Source of the DNA: an uncultured Flavobacteriia bacterium
GTDB taxonomy: Bacteria; Bacteroidota; Bacteroidia; Flavobacteriales_D; Crocinitomicaceae
NCBI GenBank assembly: GCA_903887095.1
Contig: CAISOQ010000195.1
Location: forward strand, 1 to 8,621
DNA length: 8,621 nucleotides
Reading direction: 5' to 3'
Made by a program: the position numbers and the translations under genes. This document shows, piece after piece, positions 1 through 6,826 of the stretch (the stretch's first letter is position 1; each line of letters begins with the position of its first letter). The notes under the pieces are model-generated. The model was not told where the DNA came from and made no database searches. It saw only the letters and a program-made list of their open reading frames with translations.

Positions 1-14
1 CTTAATAACAATTT

Positions 15-29
15 TGAAAAGCCTTTTCA
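15..29 (-). terminator. Weak AT-rich hairpin downstream of lipB
   Basis: TGAAAA (15-20) and TTTTCA (24-29) form a 6-bp stem with a 3-base loop, placed just after the lipB stop on the minus strand and followed by an A/T stretch without a clean U-run. It may aid termination, but the stem is almost free of G-C pairs, so support is slight. Confidence 0.22.
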
Positions 30-31
30 TT

Positions 32-727
32 TTACGAAATATATGTGAAGCTGAATTGCTCGGCGAATTTTTGTTTTAAAACTGCTATCACCTTTTCCAT
101 TGAAATTGGAATTCCCAGCTCCTGTTTCATGGAAGTTACTGCTTTATCGTCAATTCCACAAGGAATGATATGGGAAAAATAGTTTAAATCTGTATTTATG
201 TTGAATCCAATGCCATGCATTGTAACCCATCTTGAACTTTTCACGCCCATGGCACATATTTTTCTTGCCCTTGGTGTTTCTGCTTCTATCCAAACACCTG
301 TCAACCCTTCATAGCGACCACTTTCTATTCCAAATTCTTTTAGGGTACTAATAACTACCTCCTCAAGAAAACGCATGTATTTGTGAATGTCCGTAAAGAA
401 ATAATCAAGATCCAAAATCGGATAAACGACCAATTGGCCTGGACCATGATAGGTTATATCACCACCTCGATTGATCTTGTAATAAACAGCTTCTTTTTCA
501 GAAAGTTGTTCAGCATTGAGTAAAAGATTCTCTTCTGAGCCACTTTTCCCAAGCGTATATACGTGCGGGTGCTCACAGAAAATAATGTAGTTTGAAGTCT
601 CAATGGTTGTATTGCCGTTCCGTATGTCAATCTTTTGTTGAACAGTTTTTTGAAAAAGTTTTTCCTGCAGATCCCACGCCTCCTTGTAATCAATGAGTCC
701 TAAGTCTATGCATTCAACTTCTGGCAT
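32..727 (-). CDS. lipB: LipB, lipoyl(octanoyl) transferase
   Basis: Transfers octanoyl from octanoyl-ACP to the lipoyl domains of 2-oxoacid dehydrogenases and the glycine cleavage H protein. This is the first step of lipoate synthesis, in the cytosol. The 231-residue product has the family's usual length and its motifs in order: HPHVYTLGKSG (53-63), the RGGDITYHGPGQL block (87-99), KICAMGV (156-162), HGIGFNIN (171-178) and IPCGI (188-192). K156 and C190 align with the catalytic Lys/Cys pair known for E. coli and M. tuberculosis LipB, so the enzyme should be active. The ATG start lies 2 bases after the TAA of the upstream isomerase gene (TAACTATG), which implies co-transcription and probable translational coupling. 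No separate promoter is visible. No lipA is present in the window. Identification is secure. Confidence 0.96.
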   Translation of the reverse strand: MPEVECIDLGLIDYKEAWDLQEKLFQKTVQQKIDIRNGNTTIETSNYIIFCEHPHVYTLGKSGSEENLLLNAEQLSEKEAVYYKINRGGDITYHGPGQLVVYPILDLDYFFTDIHKYMRFLEEVVISTLKEFGIESGRYEGLTGVWIEAETPRARKICAMGVKSSRWVTMHGIGFNINTDLNYFSHIIPCGIDDKAVTSMKQELGIPISMEKVIAVLKQKFAEQFSFTYIS

Positions 728-729
728 AG

Positions 730-1725
730 TTAATTGAATTTAGCCAAAGAACCTTTCAAATAATCGATTACTTTGATGTCCATAATGTCCGCCTTGTTCA
801 ATTCACACAGATAGTAAGAAGCCCAATCTACACTATGAATCAGATAGATTGACCGTTCGATTTGAGATTTACCAATTGCCTGAAGTTCTGTCACATGCTT
901 TGTTTTTCCTGAAATAATTTCTTTGGAAATATCATAACGCATTCTGTTGCGCGGAGAAATGTCTTCCGAATTAAAAAATACTACAGCAAAACGGTCATCT
1001 CCTCCGCCCCATCCAACAAGCTCATTGTGATTCATTTCTGGGATAATGTGCTGCCAACAAAGAAATTTGGAATTTTCATTGAATTGCTGTCTGGCACGAA
1101 TAACAACCCCTTCATATTCAGGTGTCGCATAAAATACACCAACTTTACCGTACAAGAAAGATGCTAATTCTTCTCCCCTTTGCATGATCGCAGTCTTGTT
1201 GTCTTCGATCAACCTCGCTGAGGCAATCAATTCATCCATTCTAGCAGCAGGAATCATTCCATACTGAATGAAAATATTTAGCAATTGAACGATTGAATAA
1301 GCCATTGCCGCTCGTGGAGGAAAACCACCAGGTACCACAACAACATCAAATCCATTGCTCAAACAAAACGAATGCAACTCGCCTCCAGAACAAATTCCTG
1401 TTATGTATGCTCCTTTTGCATGACCTGCTTTCAAAGCAATCAATGTTTCCTCTGTATTCCCAGAATAAGATGAAGCAATAATCAGTGTATGGGCATCTAC
1501 AAAATGTGGCAATTCATATTCCTGAACCAACGTTACTGGAACTTTAATATCACCTTGAATCCATAAAGAAACCAACTTTCCCCCAATGCCTGAACCGCCC
1601 ATTCCGCAAATTACCACATTGCGTATTTCTCGATTGGGCTGTTTGTATTTCATAGATTTAGAAATTTCCACTCCCTCGTCAATATGTTGAGCGAAATCGT
1701 TTATCAAGGTTTTCATGTCTGCCAT
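730..1725 (-). CDS. Bifunctional phosphoglucose/phosphomannose isomerase (SIS domain, PGI/PMI type)
   Basis: Interconverts glucose-6-phosphate or mannose-6-phosphate with fructose-6-phosphate in the cytosol, feeding glycolysis and mannose-based sugar nucleotides. The 331-residue product has two SIS-type halves. The N-terminal half carries GMGGSGIGG (41-49), SSYSGNTEETL (85-95, the sugar phosphate loop) and GFPPRAAMAYS (134-144). The C-terminal half carries RARQQFNENSK (210-220) and PEMNHNELVGW (229-239). By comparison with the archaeal PGI/PMI of Pyrobaculum, R138, E217 and H233 are the likely Arg, Glu and His of the active site, and a Lys near the C-terminus (probably K324) completes it; this mapping is from memory. 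The ATG at 1725 is used here; ATG at 1716 (residue 4) is equally possible. It is the first gene of a pair with lipB. The divergent gap at 1726-1852 must hold its promoter, but no exact TAnnTTTG box is visible on the minus strand. The dual substrate range is inferred from the family and cannot be read directly. Confidence 0.92.
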   Translation of the reverse strand: MADMKTLINDFAQHIDEGVEISKSMKYKQPNREIRNVVICGMGGSGIGGKLVSLWIQGDIKVPVTLVQEYELPHFVDAHTLIIASSYSGNTEETLIALKAGHAKGAYITGICSGGELHSFCLSNGFDVVVVPGGFPPRAAMAYSIVQLLNIFIQYGMIPAARMDELIASARLIEDNKTAIMQRGEELASFLYGKVGVFYATPEYEGVVIRARQQFNENSKFLCWQHIIPEMNHNELVGWGGGDDRFAVVFFNSEDISPRNRMRYDISKEIISGKTKHVTELQAIGKSQIERSIYLIHSVDWASYYLCELNKADIMDIKVIDYLKGSLAKFN

Positions 1726-1852
1726 AACAGTTTCTGTATTTATGTAAATTAAGTCCTAAAATGATTATTCGAAAAATCGCTTAAAATGTTTCAAAAAAAG
1801 TATTTCTTTTGATCACATCCACAATGAAGTTTTAAATTTGGTAAAAAAAATC
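1726..1852. other. Divergent intergenic region between isomerase and thioesterase genes
   Basis: This 127-base AT-rich gap separates two divergent genes and is the largest gap in the window. The right part holds the thioesterase promoter. The left part must drive the isomerase-lipB pair, but I find no exact TAnnTTTG on the minus strand; the nearest string, TAATTTAC, has two mismatches in the TTTG half. ATG at 1824 on the plus strand meets a stop after three codons and is not a gene start. Confidence 0.6.
1808..1840 (+). promoter_or_regulatory. Bacteroidota sigma-A type promoter of the thioesterase gene
   Basis: TTTG at 1808-1811, a 21-base spacer, then TAAATTTG at 1833-1840. This matches the known Bacteroidota consensus of a TTTG -33 element and a TAnnTTTG -7 element exactly. 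Transcription would start a few bases downstream, about 1844-1848, leaving a leader of under 10 bases before ATG 1853. The box covers the TTG at 1838 and so argues against that codon as the start. Confidence 0.68.
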
Positions 1853-2368
1853 ATGAAGGCAAGAAAAGCATCGGAAACACTATCAATTACAACCAAGGTA
1901 GTTCTCCCAAATGACACGAATACATTAGGGAATTTATTTGGTGGGGAATTGCTTGCCTGGATGGACTTAATTGCGAGTGTTTCAGCACACAGGCATTGTA
2001 AAAGAGTTGTAGTTACGGCATCTGTCAACAATGTGTCCTTTCAAAAACCTATCGCTCACAGTTCAATTGTCACACTTGAGGCAAAAGTTTCCCGTGCCTT
2101 TTCATCTTCAATGGAAGTCTTTGTGGATGTGTATGTTGAGGATCAGGTGACAGGAGTGAGGGAAAAATGCAATGAGGCCATCTATACTTTTGTTGCAGTA
2201 GATCAAAATGGTGGACCAATTCAAGTGCCCGAACTTATTCCGGAAACTGAAGAAGAAAAGGAACGTTTTGATGGAGCATTGCGAAGAAAACAATTAAGCC
2301 TTATTCTAGCTGGAAAAATGAAACCAAGCGATGCTACCGAACTTCGCAGATTATTCATGGGCGAATAA
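1853..2368 (+). CDS. Acyl-CoA thioesterase, hotdog fold (YciA/BACH-like)
   Basis: Hydrolyses acyl-CoA to free fatty acid and CoA in the cytosol. The 171-residue protein contains one hotdog domain. PNDTNTLGNLFGGELLAWMD (19-38) is the family's active-site strand and helix; N27 and D38 fall where related enzymes carry catalytic Asn and Asp/Glu. VVVTASVNNVSFQKPI (52-67) and AKVSRAFSSSMEV (77-89) follow. The C-terminal tail GALRRKQLSLILAGKM (141-156) is typical of Bacteroidota members. The reading frame opens at a TTG at 1838, but that codon lies inside a TAnnTTTG promoter box, and homologues as I recall them begin with MKAR, so ATG 1853 is chosen. The leader would be only a few bases long, with no Shine-Dalgarno. 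The last 18 bases overlap the end of the convergent GT9 gene. The preferred acyl chain cannot be read from the sequence. Confidence 0.93.
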   Translation: MKARKASETLSITTKVVLPNDTNTLGNLFGGELLAWMDLIASVSAHRHCKRVVVTASVNNVSFQKPIAHSSIVTLEAKVSRAFSSSMEVFVDVYVEDQVTGVREKCNEAIYTFVAVDQNGGPIQVPELIPETEEEKERFDGALRRKQLSLILAGKMKPSDATELRRLFMGE

Positions 2369-2372
2369 GCCC
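2351..2372. repeat. Palindromic junction of two convergent, overlapping genes
   Basis: The thioesterase ends TTATTC-ATGGGC-GAATAA, and the opposite strand gives the end of the GT9 gene. The 6-base arms TTATTC (2351-2356) and GAATAA (2363-2368) are exact reverse complements, so both genes close on GAATAA. A second, mutually exclusive hairpin, GGGC-GAATAA-GCCC, lies at 2359-2372. Either stem is short and no strong T-run follows, so a terminator role is possible but weakly supported. Confidence 0.5.
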
Positions 2373-3355
2373 GCCTTGTTTACAGCATCCTCAGCAATTG
2401 CAGTAGAATTCTGCAAATTCATGCAATTAAAATGACCTTTAGGGCATTCTCGAAAACCTATTTTTGAGCAAGGTCGGCAGGACAACTCTTCAATTTGATG
2501 GATAGAGAATTTCTCTTTTTGCTGCGGGAAATACGGATACATTCCTAATGATGGAACGGTATTTCCCCAAACACTCACTGTTGGTAAATTATAGCAGCTT
2601 GCAATGTGCATCAATCCGGTGTCATTTGTTATTAGCGCCGCACTTTGTCGCACTATACTTGCCGAAGAAAGAAGGTTAAATTGTCCACAGGCAGATTTCA
2701 GTTGCTTATTTGGCAGTGCATCCAATAACTCTTGTGCAAGCGGCATGTCAGTTGGTCCTCCAACCAACAATACAGGAAAATCGAGCTTTTCAATGATCTC
2801 TTTCAACTTATTAAATGGTAATCTTTTCGTAGCAAATTGTGCTCCAATGGCAATTGCAATAAATCGTTTCGGTTGCATACCGAAATGTTCAATGGTATTG
2901 ACTTCATATTCTGTTGGAATACTAATTTCACAAGGCAGTTGATCATTTTTAACCCCTAAAAATTCAACGGCTTGAAAATAACGATCCACAACATGTAGGT
3001 GGGGCATTAATTTCCATTTAAATCGAACAAGCAACCATTTGCGGATATTAAGTTTTGGAAAAGGTGATCTTTTAATACCTAGTTTTCGAGCAAGAATCAG
3101 TGAACGTAGATTGTTGTGTAAATCTATAATGCAATCATAGCGCTCTAAACGCAATTCATTTGCAACCTCCCGAATGGATTTTTTGATCGTATAAATCTTG
3201 TCGAGGTGTTCATTGGTTTTGAGCAGGTCCAAAAACGATTCTTTCGTAAGGTAGTGTATTTCACACTGAGGCAATTGCATTTTCAAAGCACGAATGACAG
3301 GAGTGGTCAGGACGATATCCCCAATTGAGCTAAATCTTACTATTAGAATCTTCAC
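2351..3355 (-). CDS. Glycosyltransferase family 9 (ADP-heptose:LPS heptosyltransferase-like)
   Basis: Likely adds a heptose or similar sugar to LPS core or another lipid-linked glycan on the cytoplasmic face of the inner membrane. The 334-residue length is normal for GT9. The N-terminal motif KILIVRFSSIGDIVLTTPV (2-20) includes D13, at the position of the catalytic Asp of E. coli WaaC. DLHNNLRS is at 78-85, and IGAQFATKRLP (170-180) opens the nucleotide-sugar binding half. NDTGLMHIA (244-252) is the GT9 signature near the C-terminus. A terminal cysteine cluster (C293, C296, C304, C311) is common in this family and may hold a metal or disulfides. The start is GTG at 3355; it overlaps the upstream TGA as GTGA, so translation is probably coupled. 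It is the last gene of a three-gene envelope operon, and its tail overlaps the convergent thioesterase gene. The donor and acceptor sugars cannot be read from the sequence. Confidence 0.93.
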   Translation of the reverse strand: MKILIVRFSSIGDIVLTTPVIRALKMQLPQCEIHYLTKESFLDLLKTNEHLDKIYTIKKSIREVANELRLERYDCIIDLHNNLRSLILARKLGIKRSPFPKLNIRKWLLVRFKWKLMPHLHVVDRYFQAVEFLGVKNDQLPCEISIPTEYEVNTIEHFGMQPKRFIAIAIGAQFATKRLPFNKLKEIIEKLDFPVLLVGGPTDMPLAQELLDALPNKQLKSACGQFNLLSSASIVRQSAALITNDTGLMHIASCYNLPTVSVWGNTVPSLGMYPYFPQQKEKFSIHQIEELSCRPCSKIGFRECPKGHFNCMNLQNSTAIAEDAVNKAGLFAHE

Positions 3356-4866
3356 TCACTCTTTTTTTTGTTCTTAAAGTTCGTTTGCCAAACCTCAATG
3401 TATTCGTTTGCATTTCGAGGATTCAATTTTCGTAATAGGACATCTACACCACTTGGTTCACTTTTAAAGGCAAGTTGAATATGAGGATAAATTGCACGAT
3501 ACGCTTTAATTCTCTTGTTTAAATCCTTCTCATCAAAAAAGAAAATATAGTCAAAATCTAGTTCAGGATTGACACGAAGATCTTGCTTAATATCAGTTCG
3601 TTCAACAAATGTGGCATGCCAACTTTTGGCATAAAATTTTGGCATCATTGACACGCGGTTGGCAGCCGAACCCTCAAGTAATATTCTACCTTCCTTGTTG
3701 CTTTTATCATGTAAATAATACATTGCCTCCACACGTGATTTTTTCGAATACATTGTCGATGCAAAAAACAAAAAAGGAATATTTAACATCCAGAAAGCAA
3801 CCATGGATATCCGCCATAATCGCTGTTTACGGATTGAATCCTTTACCAGGTCGTATCCTAAAACACCAAGAATCAAGAACAACGGTAGAACAGATAAAAT
3901 GAATCGCTCTTGTCTATTTGGGTAAATTGTATGGAAAAGTATAAATGCAAAAGTTGGAACGAACAACAATAAATATTTCTTAGCAGAACGGAAAAATCCA
4001 TAGCCCATTAATAATCCAAGAGGAACGAAAAAACATCCCATTAAAACAATGAGGTACATGAAATAATTCTGATTGGGAAGATACGTTGTTCCTTCCTTCA
4101 AATTATAGGTAACATATCCCATTAATTCTGCAAAAGGATAACCCCATATAAGGTAATCTACAAGTCCCTGAGTGATTGAAAAAACGATGGCGTTACCAAG
4201 ACAAAAAGCCAAAAACAACTTCCATTTCCTTTGAAAAAGCAATAACCCTCCTAGCGCTATTGAGAACACGCCTATCTGGTAACGAAAAGACACGGATAGT
4301 CCGATGACCATTCCTGCTATAAAAAAGTTGCGCCAAGATTCATTCTTAACTAAAAGCCAGCAACCATAAACCAAAAGAGGTGCCGCTGCAACTTCTACGA
4401 GATTTCGAACCGAAACAAAAGGCATAATCCACAACAAAGCAAGTAGCCATCCAACGCGGATCGCCGATTTATTGTCGGCTAGCTTTTCTGTAATTTTCAT
4501 CCCGAAATAAACCACCAACATGGAAGCTAAAGCGTGTAATAAGCGATTGAAAAACATGAGCACTTTTGGATCTGAAAATCCGATCAACTTCATGAAATAG
4601 AAATAGAAGAAATTGAGTCCTACATAGGTAAAGCTATGACCCTCAGGATGGCCGGCATTGGTCTCTGTCCAGGGCAACCAATGGTTGTAATCATACCCAT
4701 CCACCCAAGAAGACGATGCTTCGACAATTAAAAAGTGATCGTCGTGCATGCCATAACCTTGAGAAAAAACAACAGCTATCAACCGTACGATTAATGCGGC
4801 AAATAATATCGTCTTCCAAGATTGGAATGATGACGGATTAAAATACTTAGAACTTTGTATATTCAT
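3352..4866 (-). CDS. GT-C fold membrane glycosyltransferase, GT22/Alg9-like
   Basis: A 504-residue polytopic membrane protein that probably transfers a sugar from a polyprenyl-phosphate carrier to a glycan on the periplasmic side. About eleven or twelve hydrophobic segments lie between residues 19 and 370. The first loop has HDDHFLIVEA (41-50) then GYDYNHWLPW (57-66), which resembles the H-P-D-E..E...G...W first loop of GT22 mannosyltransferases. FHTIYPNRQERF (311-322) resembles the HKEERF motif of the same family. These are motif resemblances; GT39, GT83 or an unclassified GT-C family remain possible. A soluble C-terminal part of about 130 residues (375-504) has no motif I recognise. The ATG lies inside the end of the upstream gene (20-base overlap) and the TGA overlaps the next GTG start by 4 bases, so all three genes should share one transcript. 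The sugar is unknown; mannose is only a family-based guess. Confidence 0.82.
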   Translation of the reverse strand: MNIQSSKYFNPSSFQSWKTILFAALIVRLIAVVFSQGYGMHDDHFLIVEASSSWVDGYDYNHWLPWTETNAGHPEGHSFTYVGLNFFYFYFMKLIGFSDPKVLMFFNRLLHALASMLVVYFGMKITEKLADNKSAIRVGWLLALLWIMPFVSVRNLVEVAAAPLLVYGCWLLVKNESWRNFFIAGMVIGLSVSFRYQIGVFSIALGGLLLFQRKWKLFLAFCLGNAIVFSITQGLVDYLIWGYPFAELMGYVTYNLKEGTTYLPNQNYFMYLIVLMGCFFVPLGLLMGYGFFRSAKKYLLLFVPTFAFILFHTIYPNRQERFILSVLPLFLILGVLGYDLVKDSIRKQRLWRISMVAFWMLNIPFLFFASTMYSKKSRVEAMYYLHDKSNKEGRILLEGSAANRVSMMPKFYAKSWHATFVERTDIKQDLRVNPELDFDYIFFFDEKDLNKRIKAYRAIYPHIQLAFKSEPSGVDVLLRKLNPRNANEYIEVWQTNFKNKKKSE

Positions 4867-6721
4867 TGTATATCAAAGACATGTATGCATGACAGCGTTT
4901 TCGCTCTTTTTTAAGTTGCGTTGCATCAAAGGTATTGTCTGGAAAAGAATTAGCATCCATATTGAACGAAAAATTTCCTTTTGGAGAAATCCAACCAAAC
5001 CCTCTGTTGATTGTATGCAAGGCAAATTGCGGCGAATTCGGGTTTAAAAGATCTTTTGACCAATGGTATTTTTCATAATCTCCACCCAATTGGTAAAGCA
5101 AGGTCCGAACGATATCCGCCTGTGATCCCAAATGATTTATTTTCTTTCCGCGGTATTGCGCTTTCAAAGGTTCACCAAATATGAGTAAAGGAACATGAAA
5201 ATAACCTGTCAAATTAGGATCTTGCAACTTTGCAGATGCATGACCATGATCAGCAACAATAATAAAAATGGTGTTTTTGTACCATTTTTCCTTTTTACTT
5301 TTCTTTAAAAAATCAAACAGACATTTATCGGCATAGAACAAAGAACTCATAAATTCCGGTTCAGCGCCTTGCCATTTTTTCGTTTGTCTATCTGGGTAAT
5401 CATAGGGGGAATGTGTGCTTCCTGTAAAAGCTCCGTATAAAAATGGGCCTTTGATTTTTCTAATCTTTTTCAAGAGAAGTTCATATAAATCCTCATCATA
5501 ATAATTTAATTTGCCACGTTGCAGACCAGCCGGAAAGTCATTTTCATCTTCAACGACATCAAAACCATGATCAACAAAATATCCTCCAATGTTCCCATAT
5601 TTTAAATCACCGCTGAACAAATAATGTGAACTATAATTCCATTGTTTCAGACTTTGATTGAATGAAGGTAACTTACGATGCTTGTCCGGCTGCATGCTGA
5701 TTGAAATTTCTGGCAATGCTGGATAGCCGCTGAAAATGCTGGAATTACCAATTTCCGATGTACCCCCTGTTGAATAAAGCTGGGTAAAAAGCAATCCCTC
5801 TTTCGTAAGCGCATCGAAATAAGGGGTTGCTCCTGGCTCGCCAGTGATGGATGAGATCGCGTTCGCCGTCCAACTTTCCATAATCAGAAAGACAAAATTG
5901 GGCCTTTGCTCAGTGAAAATATAGTTTGAATGTTTTATTTCGTAGTGATAAAAATCATCGAACGTAATTTTAGCTTCTTTTTCATTCACCCTTGGAAATT
6001 GACCGCCTAACTCGCTCTTGCTATACAGCATTAAGCTTTTCGCAAAGAAATAAGTAGAATTAACAGATAAATCATTTGCTACATAATTCTTGCTGTAATA
6101 GGCTGCGTCGATATTGATGGGAATCGGTTGAACGCCACCTCGTCCCAGAATTAAAAATGTAAATCCAAAAACAGCAAAAGTAGAGAGTGAAGAAATTCCG
6201 TTTACATACCACTTTTCAAATCCCACTTCTTTATTATTGACAAACAACTTCTTTAGTAAGAAAAAAGCAACAACTAATTCAAGCAGCGCATAGATGAAAA
6301 ACCAAATTGTCATGCTGTAATCTGCCGTACGAACCACCTCATCGGGATGCATTAAATGGGTAAAAACCCGCGTTGTAAGTTTATGATTCCATTCAGGATA
6401 GGCATTGATTTCCCCTGCATTGATTAATACAACCATTATCACTTCAAGGAACAAAACAATCTTAAACGTTTTCCATAAAATGTTGGAGGAATTATAAAGA
6501 TAACTTGCCAGCAAAAACAAGGGTAAAATGCTCAATAATGCCGCGGTTGCTAAATCTAATCTGAATGAATAAATGAACGCCATGAACCATTCACTGAAAG
6601 AAATGGTGCTAAATTTCCCCCAATTGTGAATAGAAAAAAAACACCTGCCAATATGAAAAATAGCCAACCAGAAAAGAAGCAGCTTGCCTACTTGAAAAAC
6701 AACCGTCCTAATGCGATTCAT
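4847..6721 (-). CDS. LTA synthase-like transferase: five membrane segments plus periplasmic sulfatase-fold domain
   Basis: Probably transfers phosphoglycerol or a related group to an envelope glycan. The family includes LtaS of Gram-positives and OpgB-type enzymes of Gram-negatives; no LTA is expected here. Numbered from ATG 6721 the protein has 624 residues. Five hydrophobic segments lie near 7-24, 54-76, 85-103, 135-160 and 175-196. The periplasmic domain at about 275-560 has FLIMESW (metal-binding E282), STGGTSEIG (nucleophile T321), TGSTHSPY (H437) and VADHGH (D491, H492), matching the LtaS metal site and catalytic Thr, so activity is expected. The frame is open to an earlier ATG at 6757 (636 residues). 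A TATCTTTG promoter box lies between the two ATGs, and the later one puts the first membrane segment directly at the N-terminus, so 6721 is preferred. It is the first gene of the envelope operon. A phosphoethanolamine transferase or true sulfatase is less likely, since the nucleophile sits in a GTS motif and no CxPxR sulfatase motif is seen. Confidence 0.88.
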   Translation of the reverse strand: MNRIRTVVFQVGKLLLFWLAIFHIGRCFFSIHNWGKFSTISFSEWFMAFIYSFRLDLATAALLSILPLFLLASYLYNSSNILWKTFKIVLFLEVIMVVLINAGEINAYPEWNHKLTTRVFTHLMHPDEVVRTADYSMTIWFFIYALLELVVAFFLLKKLFVNNKEVGFEKWYVNGISSLSTFAVFGFTFLILGRGGVQPIPINIDAAYYSKNYVANDLSVNSTYFFAKSLMLYSKSELGGQFPRVNEKEAKITFDDFYHYEIKHSNYIFTEQRPNFVFLIMESWTANAISSITGEPGATPYFDALTKEGLLFTQLYSTGGTSEIGNSSIFSGYPALPEISISMQPDKHRKLPSFNQSLKQWNYSSHYLFSGDLKYGNIGGYFVDHGFDVVEDENDFPAGLQRGKLNYYDEDLYELLLKKIRKIKGPFLYGAFTGSTHSPYDYPDRQTKKWQGAEPEFMSSLFYADKCLFDFLKKSKKEKWYKNTIFIIVADHGHASAKLQDPNLTGYFHVPLLIFGEPLKAQYRGKKINHLGSQADIVRTLLYQLGGDYEKYHWSKDLLNPNSPQFALHTINRGFGWISPKGNFSFNMDANSFPDNTFDATQLKKERKRCHAYMSLIYNEYTKF

Positions 6722-6726
6722 TGGCG

Positions 6727-6734
6727 CAAAGATA
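6727..6734 (-). promoter_or_regulatory. TATCTTTG -7 box of the envelope operon
   Basis: On the minus strand TATCTTTG matches the Bacteroidota TAnnTTTG -7 consensus exactly and lies 5 bases upstream of ATG 6721. The -33 element is weak: TATG at 6755-6758, one mismatch from TTTG, with a 20-base spacer. Transcription would start at or next to the ATG, giving a leaderless or nearly leaderless mRNA. If real, it excludes the upstream ATG at 6757 for this transcript. Confidence 0.5.
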
Positions 6735-6787
6735 CATGCTTCCATTAATATATTCATAACTTTGAGATCACATAGCTTTAAACTGCC

Positions 6788-6804
6788 TGTAGTATTTTCC
6801 TACA
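6788..6804. repeat. Short inverted repeat in the divergent gap
   Basis: TGTAG (6788-6792) and CTACA (6800-6804) are exact reverse complements around a 7-base T-rich centre, in the gap between the envelope operon and the flavoprotein gene. It could be an operator, but 5-base arms arise easily by chance. The gap holds no exact TAnnTTTG on the plus strand; TAGCTTTA at 6773-6780 has one mismatch. Confidence 0.25.
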
Positions 6805-6826
6805 TTAACAACTTTAAATCACCCGC

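Noticed and set aside
1791..1805. TTTG after a long T-run on the minus strand as a promoter box for the isomerase gene
   Set aside because: On that strand the string reads TACTTTTTTTG, so TA is too far from TTTG to fit TAnnTTTG, and nothing at the proper spacing completes a promoter.
1813..2031. 72-codon minus-strand frame covering the thioesterase promoter and N-terminus
   Set aside because: Antisense to the conserved hotdog active-site segment, and its product resembles no known family.
2604..2942. 112-codon open frame on the plus strand, antisense to the GT9 gene
   Set aside because: The opposite strand carries clear GT9 motifs through the whole interval, and the antisense product has no recognisable domain.
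3609..3902. 97-codon open frame on the plus strand inside the GT-C gene
   Set aside because: It is antisense to the soluble C-terminal part and last membrane segments of the GT-C enzyme; no promoter box or family signature.
6773..6780. TAGCTTTA as a -7 box for the flavoprotein gene
   Set aside because: One mismatch to TAnnTTTG, and no TTTG at the right spacing upstream (the nearest, at 6761-6764, is only 8 bases away).
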